Origin: Acidobacteriota bacterium
GTDB lineage: Bacteria; Acidobacteriota; Terriglobia; Terriglobales; Acidobacteriaceae
Assembly: GCA_021836865.1 (NCBI GenBank)
Contig: JAKBHH010000010.1
Coordinates: 1-59,101 of the forward strand
Length of the DNA: 59,101 nt
Direction: 5' to 3'
Shown: positions 53,888 through 59,101 of the stretch, piece after piece
How positions within the stretch are numbered: position 1 is the stretch's first letter
Layout of the letters: every line of letters begins with the position of its first letter
Made by a program: the position numbers and the translations under genes
Notes under the pieces: generated by a model
What the model was told of the DNA's origin: nothing
Seen by the model: only the letters and a program-made list of their open reading frames with translations
Databases searched by the model: none

Positions 53888-54436
53888 ATGGTCCCGAAGA
53901 AGCTTTTCTTTACCAAAGGTGTAGGCAAACACAAGGAGCGTTTGACCTCCTTTGAGCTGGCCCTTCGGGATGCAGGAATCGCCTCGCAGAATCTGGTGCG
54001 CGTCTCTTCCATCTTTCCGCCGCAGTGCAAAGTGATTGGGCGCAAGGAAGGCCTGAAATATTTGAACCACGGCGAGGTGGTCTTCGCGGTCATCGCGGAG
54101 AACTCCACGCGCGAGCCGCACCGGCTTGTGGTCTCAAGCATCGGTGTGGCCATTCCGGCCGACCGCAACACCTACGGCTACCTGAGCGAACACCACAGCT
54201 TTGGCGAGACCGAGGACCAGGCCGGCGAATATGCCGAGGAACTTGCCGCGGAGATGCTCGCCACCACACTGGATGTGGATTTCGACCCCGACAAGAGCTG
54301 GGACGAGAAGAAGGAGATCTATCGCATCTCCAACAAAATTGTCAGGACCAGCAACGTGACCCAGTCGGCCGTCGGAGACAAGCGCGGTCTGTGGACCACG
54401 ACCATCGCCGCGGCGGTGCTGATTCTCGAAGAGTAA
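53888..54436 (+). CDS. pdaD: Pyruvoyl-dependent arginine decarboxylase
   Basis: The protein has 182 residues. The self-cleavage site SSIFPPQ (Ser40-Ser41) generates the pyruvoyl group. [20 protein letters not shown] and [19 protein letters not shown] match the archaeal-type PdaD. It makes agmatine from arginine. I chose ATG 53888, the start seen in homologues; a TTG four codons earlier (53876), which has GGAGG 11 bases upstream, is an alternative. The amidase gene starts 88 bases after it, and agmatine deiminase follows, so the pathway is complete locally. Confidence 0.93.
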   Translation: MVPKKLFFTKGVGKHKERLTSFELALRDAGIASQNLVRVSSIFPPQCKVIGRKEGLKYLNHGEVVFAVIAENSTREPHRLVVSSIGVAIPADRNTYGYLSEHHSFGETEDQAGEYAEELAAEMLATTLDVDFDPDKSWDEKKEIYRISNKIVRTSNVTQSAVGDKRGLWTTTIAAAVLILEE

Positions 54437-54523
54437 GGATTGCATCCAGCAGGCTTTTGAGGCCAATCCTGCTCAAGCGGGGTTGGCCTTGCTGTGTGGC
54501 CGGAAAGGAAGCGGGCAGGGAAG

Positions 54524-55465
54524 ATGGCATATGAACGCAAATACAACGTAGGTCTGGTGCAGATGCGCATGGGCCCAGATCCTGAGGCGAATCTGGTCTC
54601 GGCGGTGCGTCATATTCGCGAAGCAGCGCGTCTGGGCGCCAACATTGTCTGCCTGCCGGAGCTCTTTCGTGCGCAATACTTCTGCCAGCGCGAAGACATC
54701 CGTCTGTTCGATCTTGCCGAGACAGTCCCCGGGCCCTCGACGGCAAAGCTGGCCGAGGTGGCTCGTGAAGCGCGTGTAGTCATCATCGCCTCGCTCTTTG
54801 AACGGCGCGCGCCTGGGCTCTACCACAACACGGCCGTCACGTTAAACGTGGATGGGAGCATTGCGAGCGTCTATCGCAAGATGCACATCCCAGACGATCC
54901 GCTTTACTACGAGAAGTTCTACTTCACGCCCGGCGATCTGGGGTTCAAAGCCGCCGACGTCGCATTCGGCCGCATCGGCACGCTCGTCTGCTGGGATCAG
55001 TGGTTTCCCGAAGGCGCGCGGCTAACGGCCTTGCAGGGCGCGGAGGTGCTCTTTTATCCCACCGCGATCGGCTGGCACCCGGCAGAGAAGGACGAGTTCG
55101 GCGCTGCGCAATACGATGCGTGGCAAACCATCCAGCGGGCTCATGCTATCGCCAACGGCGTCTATGTGGCGGGCGTAAACCGCGTAGGCCACGAACATGG
55201 CGACATCCTCGGCAATCGCGCGCCGGGGCTGGGCCTCGAGTTCTGGGGAGGCAGCTTCCTGGCCGATCCCTTTGGCCGCGTCCTTGCCAAGGCGTCGCAT
55301 GACGCGGAAGAAATCCTGCTGGCCGAGATCGACCTGGCGCTGCTTGAAGACACGCGCCGCAACTGGCCATTCCTGCGCGACCGCCGCATCGATGCCTATG
55401 CGCCCATTACGCAGCGCTTTCTCGATCCTGTTCGTAACGATGCACCGGATGGAAAGCCAAAGTAG
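54524..55465 (+). CDS. aguB: N-carbamoylputrescine amidase
   Basis: The protein has 313 residues of the carbon-nitrogen hydrolase fold. The catalytic Glu46 (LPELFRAQY), Lys119 (YRKMHIPDDP) and Cys156 (LVCWDQWFPE) are all present. The closest group by motif is AguB, which converts N-carbamoylputrescine to putrescine; FGAAQYDAWQTIQRAHAIAN and NRVGHE support this. I chose ATG 54524 over an upstream in-frame start with unlikely sequence. The next gene starts 3 bases after its stop, which strongly implies co-translation. Confidence 0.95.
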   Translation: MAYERKYNVGLVQMRMGPDPEANLVSAVRHIREAARLGANIVCLPELFRAQYFCQREDIRLFDLAETVPGPSTAKLAEVAREARVVIIASLFERRAPGLYHNTAVTLNVDGSIASVYRKMHIPDDPLYYEKFYFTPGDLGFKAADVAFGRIGTLVCWDQWFPEGARLTALQGAEVLFYPTAIGWHPAEKDEFGAAQYDAWQTIQRAHAIANGVYVAGVNRVGHEHGDILGNRAPGLGLEFWGGSFLADPFGRVLAKASHDAEEILLAEIDLALLEDTRRNWPFLRDRRIDAYAPITQRFLDPVRNDAPDGKPK

Positions 55466-55467
55466 CC

Positions 55468-56565
55468 ATGCCCCTGCACACGCCTGAAAGAACGCCCCGC
55501 GCGCTCGGCTACCGCATGCCCGCCGAGTGGGAGCAGCACGAGGCAACCTGGCTGGCCTGGCCGCACAACCACGAAGACTGGCCGGGCAAGTTCCAGCCCA
55601 TTCCCTGGATCTATGCGGAAATTGTGCGCCTGCTGGCTATGCGCGAACGCGTTCACATTCTCGTGGAGGATGCGAAAGCGCAGCGGCGTGCCCAGGGAAT
55701 TCTTAAGCGGGCAGGTGCGAATCTGGCCCAGGTGAGCTTTCATCCCTGGCCTACGGATCGCGTCTGGACGCGCGACTCCGGCCCCATTTTTATTCGCAGC
55801 GCGGAAGGACACGTCGCGATCACCAACTGGCGATTCAACGCGTGGGCCAAGTATTCAGACTGGCATCTGGATGACCGGCTGCCAGGTCGAGTAACCGAGC
55901 TGCTGGGCTTGCCGGAGTGGCAGCCTATCATCCAACTTGCAGACGGACCGCGCAGGCTTGTGCTGGAGGGCGGATCGATTGACACGAATGGACAGGGCAT
56001 TTTGCTCACGACCGAAGAGTGTCTGCTGAGCGAGGTGCAGCAGCGCAATCCAGGCGTGAGCCGCGCACAGCTGGAGCAGGCGTTTCACGATTATCTCGGC
56101 ATCGATCAGGTGATCTGGCTCAATCGCGGCGTGGCAGGCGATGACACACACGGCCACGTAGACGACATCTCCCGTTTCGTTGGGCCAACGACGATTGTGA
56201 CTGCGGTGGAGCCGAGCGAGAGCGATCCGAACCACGAGCCTCTCGCCGAAAATCTGGCGCGGTTGAAGGCCGCGCGCACGCTGGACGGCAAACAGTTCAC
56301 GGTCGTCGAGCTGCCGCTGCCCCGCCCGGTTGTCTTCCGCGGTCAGCGGCTGCCCGCAAGTTATGCCAACTTTTATCTGGCCAACGGTCTGGTGCTTGTA
56401 CCCACCTTTCACGATCCCAACGATCGCATCGCGCTCAATACGCTGGCCGAGGTGTTCCCGGAGCGCGAGGTCATCGGCATCCACGCGGTGGACCTGATCT
56501 GGGGGCTGGGGGCGCTGCATTGCATGACCCAGCAGCAGCCGGCCGCGCTACCATCGAAACCATGA
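55468..56565 (+). CDS. aguA: Agmatine deiminase
   Basis: The protein has 365 residues of the peptidyl-arginine deiminase-like family. Marks are MPAEWEQHEATWLAWPHN, TDRVWTRDSGPIF, VLEGGSIDTNGQG, active-site His in DDTHGHVDD and catalytic Cys352 in GALHCMTQQQP. It converts agmatine to N-carbamoylputrescine and ammonia. It sits between aguB (3-base gap) and tadA (4-base overlap). Confidence 0.96.
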   Translation: MPLHTPERTPRALGYRMPAEWEQHEATWLAWPHNHEDWPGKFQPIPWIYAEIVRLLAMRERVHILVEDAKAQRRAQGILKRAGANLAQVSFHPWPTDRVWTRDSGPIFIRSAEGHVAITNWRFNAWAKYSDWHLDDRLPGRVTELLGLPEWQPIIQLADGPRRLVLEGGSIDTNGQGILLTTEECLLSEVQQRNPGVSRAQLEQAFHDYLGIDQVIWLNRGVAGDDTHGHVDDISRFVGPTTIVTAVEPSESDPNHEPLAENLARLKAARTLDGKQFTVVELPLPRPVVFRGQRLPASYANFYLANGLVLVPTFHDPNDRIALNTLAEVFPEREVIGIHAVDLIWGLGALHCMTQQQPAALPSKP

Positions 56566-57008
56566 CCGACCAGGATGCCATGCAGGCCGCGCTCGGAGAG
56601 GCGCGCCTTGCCGTAGAAGCAGGCGAGGTGCCGATTGGCGCGCTGGTGGTGCGCGATGGAGAGATCATTGCTCGGGGGCAAAATCGCGTGCTGCGCGATA
56701 TCGACCCCACAGCCCATGCGGAGATTGTCTCGCTCCGAGCGGCGGCATTGGCACTGGGCAACTATCGCCTCAACGGCTGCACGCTCTACGTCACGCTGGA
56801 GCCCTGCGCGATGTGTGCAGGAGCCATGATTCATGCGCGGGTGGACCGACTGGTCTTTGCCGCGGTCGATCCCAAGACAGGCGCCTGCGGCTCGGTGCTT
56901 AAGGTGCTCAACCACCCCCAGCTTAACCATCAGATTCAGGTGGAGCAGGGGACTCTGGCGGATGAGGCTGCAGAATTACTACGTAATTTCTTTCGCGAGC
57001 GGCGGTAG
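56562..57008 (+). CDS. tadA: tRNA-specific adenosine deaminase TadA
   Basis: The protein has 148 residues from ATG 56562, whose ATGA overlaps the aguA stop. The cytidine deaminase-like zinc site is complete: HAE (His52, Glu54) and PCAMC (Cys82, Cys85). GNYRLNGCTLYVTLEPC is the TadA form. It deaminates A34 to inosine in tRNA-Arg(ACG). The coupling to a polyamine operon is probably incidental, though the tRNA it edits carries arginine. Confidence 0.95.
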   Translation: MTDQDAMQAALGEARLAVEAGEVPIGALVVRDGEIIARGQNRVLRDIDPTAHAEIVSLRAAALALGNYRLNGCTLYVTLEPCAMCAGAMIHARVDRLVFAAVDPKTGACGSVLKVLNHPQLNHQIQVEQGTLADEAAELLRNFFRERR

Positions 57009-57009
57009 C

Positions 57010-57495
57010 CTAGCGCCGCGTCAAGGCTTGGATGCGGCCCGCCCGGTTGGGCCATTTTGCCACCAGCTCCGCATAGCTCCCGCCGCGGTAATCGGCGAAG
57101 TCGAAGCCGGGGGTGACGGTGCAGCCCATCAGCGCGACGTGTCCGTTGCTAACTAAGCGCGTGCCCTGCCATACGCCCGCGGGGACAACGAGCTGGACAT
57201 GCTGACCAGCCTGCAAATCCGGTCCAAGAGTGAAGACAGCAGAGCTGCCATCCGGGTAGAGCTGCAGCATTTCGACGGGATCGCCGAGGTAAAAATGGAA
57301 GATTTCATCCGAGTCCAGAACGTGCATTTCGGAGAAGGTTCCAGGCTCCAGCAAGTAGTAGATGGCGGTGCCCAGCGCGCGTTGACCGCGCGCAAGGTCG
57401 ACCGCGCCCTGTGAGGTATAGGTGCGCCGGAAGGAGCCGCCCTCGATAGGATGCGGCCGCAAATCCAGCCACTCTTTGATCTCTTCTGCCGTCAT
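57010..57495 (-). CDS. DUF985/cupin_5 protein
   Basis: The protein has 161 residues from ATG 57495 (GAGG just upstream). It has the DUF985 cupin features: DLRPHPIEGGSFRRTYTS, AIYYLLEPGTFSEMHVLDSD, EIFHFYLGDPVEMLQLYPDG and GCTVTPGFDFADYRGG. Cupins bind a metal or a small ligand in a beta barrel; the function of this subgroup is not settled. It ends 1 base from tadA in convergent orientation and is divergent from the glutaredoxin-like gene. Confidence 0.9.
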   Translation of the reverse strand: MTAEEIKEWLDLRPHPIEGGSFRRTYTSQGAVDLARGQRALGTAIYYLLEPGTFSEMHVLDSDEIFHFYLGDPVEMLQLYPDGSSAVFTLGPDLQAGQHVQLVVPAGVWQGTRLVSNGHVALMGCTVTPGFDFADYRGGSYAELVAKWPNRAGRIQALTRR

Positions 57496-57536
57496 GTTCC
57501 TCGATAGTAGCAGCGCCCGCACGCTAAAATAGATGT

Positions 57537-57794
57537 ATGAAGGTGAACGTTTATACAGCCGCCTGGTGCCGTGATTGCCGGGCTGCGAAGCAATTTCTCG
57601 ATAGCCACAAGATCGAATACACCGAGATCAATGTGGATGACGATCCGGCTGCATCGGCGGAGGTGGTGAGGCAAGTGGGCAAGCGGGCGATTCCGCAGCT
57701 TGTGATTGACGGCGAATGGTTTCAGCCGTACAAGCCAGGCCGCGGCCTGCTTTACGATGAGCTGCACAAGCGCCTTGGGATTCCGCGCGCCTGA
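57537..57794 (+). CDS. Glutaredoxin-like thioredoxin-fold protein
   Basis: The protein has 85 residues. The redox centre is CRDC in YTAAWCRDCRAAKQFL, followed by the cis-Pro motif KRAIPQLVIDGEW. The length suits glutaredoxin or mycoredoxin-type proteins. It would reduce mixed disulphides; the electron donor is unknown. It lies 69 bases before purB on the same strand. Confidence 0.9.
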   Translation: MKVNVYTAAWCRDCRAAKQFLDSHKIEYTEINVDDDPAASAEVVRQVGKRAIPQLVIDGEWFQPYKPGRGLLYDELHKRLGIPRA

Positions 57795-57863
57795 TCTGCT
57801 TTTCCTCGTACAATCAAAGTTTGGCGCGGGCCGCTGGACGCGGTCAAGCTCAGGAGTCTGCCA

Positions 57864-59101
57864 TTGATTGACCGCTACACACGCCGGACGATGGGCCGTA
57901 TCTGGACGGAAGAGTCGAAGTATCGCTGCTGGCTCGATGTCGAATCCGCAGCGAGCGCCGTGCTGGCAGAGGATGGCGTCATTCCCGCCGCGGCCGCCGA
58001 CGCCATTGCGACCAAGGCCAGCTTCTCCACCGCGCGCATCCAGGAAATTGAGTCCGAAGTCAGGCATGACGTGATCGCCTTCACGACGGCCGTGGCGGAG
58101 TCGCTCAAGAGCCAGGGGCTGGATTCTGAGTCCCGCTGGCTGCATTACGGGCTCACCTCGAACGACGTGGTGGATACGGCGCAGGCGCTGCAGGTGAAAA
58201 ATGCGTCGGCGCAGATTCGTGCCGGGCTCGTTGCCCTGCTCGCGGTGCTGAAGCGGCGGGCACTTGAATTCAAGCACACCCCGACGATCGGGCGCACGCA
58301 TGGGATTCATGCGGAACCGACGACATTTGGGCTGAAACTGCTGAACTGGTTTGCGGAGATGGAGCGGAACCTTGCACGGTTTGACGCCGCAGCAGAGGAT
58401 ATGCGCGTGGGCAAGCTGTCGGGAGCGGTGGGGACGTTCGGTCACCTGAAGCCCGAGCATGAAGAGCGCATCTGTGCGCGGCTTGGATTGAAGCCGGCTC
58501 CGGTGGCGACGCAAGTCATCCAGCGCGACCGGCACGCCGCATATATTGCGACGCTGGCCCTTATTGGCAGCACCCTCGATAAGATCGCCGTGGAGGTTCG
58601 CCACCTGCAAAGGACCGAAGTGCGCGAGGCGCAGGAGTACTTCAGCGAGAAACAAAAAGGCTCCTCGGCAATGCCGCACAAGAAGAACCCCATCACCAGC
58701 GAGCAGATCAGCGGCCTCGCTCGTGTGCTCCGCGGCAATGCGCAGGCGGCCTTTGAGAACGTGGCGCTCTGGCACGAGCGGGATATATCGCACTCTTCGG
58801 TCGAGCGCGTCATCTTTCCGGATTCGACGATTCTTGTGGACTATCTGCTCGCAAAGACGACCGACCTGATCGATCGGCTCCTCGTCTACCCCGAGCGGAT
58901 GAAGAAGAATCTCGAAAGTACCGGTGGGCTGATCTTCAGCGGGCAACTGCTGCTGGACCTTGCCGAGGCTGGAATGATGCGCGAAGATGCCTATCGTCTC
59001 GTCCAATCGCACGCCATGCGCGCATGGAAGGAAGACCTGGTCTTTCTAGACGAGGTGGCAAAGGATGCAGCGATCACTTCGCTGCTCACTCCGGAGAAAC
59101 T
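57864..59101 (+). CDS. purB: Adenylosuccinate lyase (5' part; continues beyond window)
   Basis: The frame is open from a TTG at 57864, with AGGAG about 8 bases upstream, to the window edge (about 412 residues). The protein begins IDRYTRRTMGRIW, the normal PurB start. Key parts are SEVRHDVIAFTTAV, HYGLTSNDVVDTAQAL, TIGRTHGIHAEPTTFGLK and the signature GSSAMPHKKNPITSEQISG. It acts in purine synthesis, cleaving SAICAR and adenylosuccinate to release fumarate. The first GTG/ATG alternatives would cut into conserved sequence, so TTG is chosen. Confidence 0.95.
   Translation, partial: MIDRYTRRTMGRIWTEESKYRCWLDVESAASAVLAEDGVIPAAAADAIATKASFSTARIQEIESEVRHDVIAFTTAVAESLKSQGLDSESRWLHYGLTSNDVVDTAQALQVKNASAQIRAGLVALLAVLKRRALEFKHTPTIGRTHGIHAEPTTFGLKLLNWFAEMERNLARFDAAAEDMRVGKLSGAVGTFGHLKPEHEERICARLGLKPAPVATQVIQRDRHAAYIATLALIGSTLDKIAVEVRHLQRTEVREAQEYFSEKQKGSSAMPHKKNPITSEQISGLARVLRGNAQAAFENVALWHERDISHSSVERVIFPDSTILVDYLLAKTTDLIDRLLVYPERMKKNLESTGGLIFSGQLLLDLAEAGMMREDAYRLVQSHAMRAWKEDLVFLDEVAKDAAITSLLTPEK

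Noticed and set aside
57492..59012. 506-codon minus-strand frame
   Set aside because: It is antisense to purB and the glutaredoxin-like gene; it is an effect of codon bias.

Overview
The window looks like chromosomal DNA from an Acidobacteriota bacterium, probably a Terriglobia/Acidobacteriaceae-type member. The reasons are a GWxTD-domain protein, CarboxypepD-type surface proteins, a fused LptF-LptG permease, a multihaem cytochrome followed by a Tat-exported FG-GAP/ASPIC protein, many TPR proteins, and moderately high G+C. The genus is inference. No plasmid, phage, insertion sequence or CRISPR array was seen.

Layout. 1-9258 is mostly minus strand: two secreted proteins of unknown role, tRNA-Pro with a gene fragment abutting its 3' end, a DUF4112 membrane protein, tRNA-His, a DUF885 metallopeptidase-like protein, a degenerate NtrC-like regulator, and a MacA/MacB-type ATPase pair with no permease. 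9618-20165 is plus strand and envelope or redox oriented: GWxTD protein, CarboxypepD outer-membrane protein, tRNA-Lys, TPR protein, five-haem cytochrome with TPRs, Tat-exported FG-GAP/ASPIC protein and a small secreted protein.

20544-28195 is the most unusual part. Six closely spaced plus-strand genes encode an FHA-GAF-PP2C phosphatase, a stand-alone LanM-type dehydratase with no cyclase, a 67-residue cysteine-free leader-like peptide, a haem-oxygenase-like di-metal (HDO) enzyme, a Ser/Thr kinase with TolB-like and TPR regions, and a papain-like cysteine protease homologue. I read this as a candidate ribosomally synthesised, post-translationally modified peptide (RiPP) locus under phospho-signalling control. 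The members are recognised from motifs; the joint function is inference.

28206-36000 is housekeeping: uvrC, an OmpA-type lipoprotein, pyrE, an M16 peptidase, an rlmN-like methyltransferase, and a b561-like membrane protein with YceI. 36042-41850 is a flagellar block (motB, motA, flbD on minus; fliC, fliD, fliS on plus) with a very good sigma-28 promoter before fliC and two exact GCCGATAA boxes before flbD and fliD. 41855-48531 holds a lipid-type ABC exporter, LptFG, and the copper pair copA/copZ. 48633-52546 holds a Nudix hydrolase, an alpha/beta hydrolase, mdh and icd.

53888-57008 encodes a complete arginine-to-putrescine route (pyruvoyl arginine decarboxylase, N-carbamoylputrescine amidase, agmatine deiminase), with tadA translationally coupled to its end. 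The window closes with a cupin, a glutaredoxin-like protein and the 5' part of purB.
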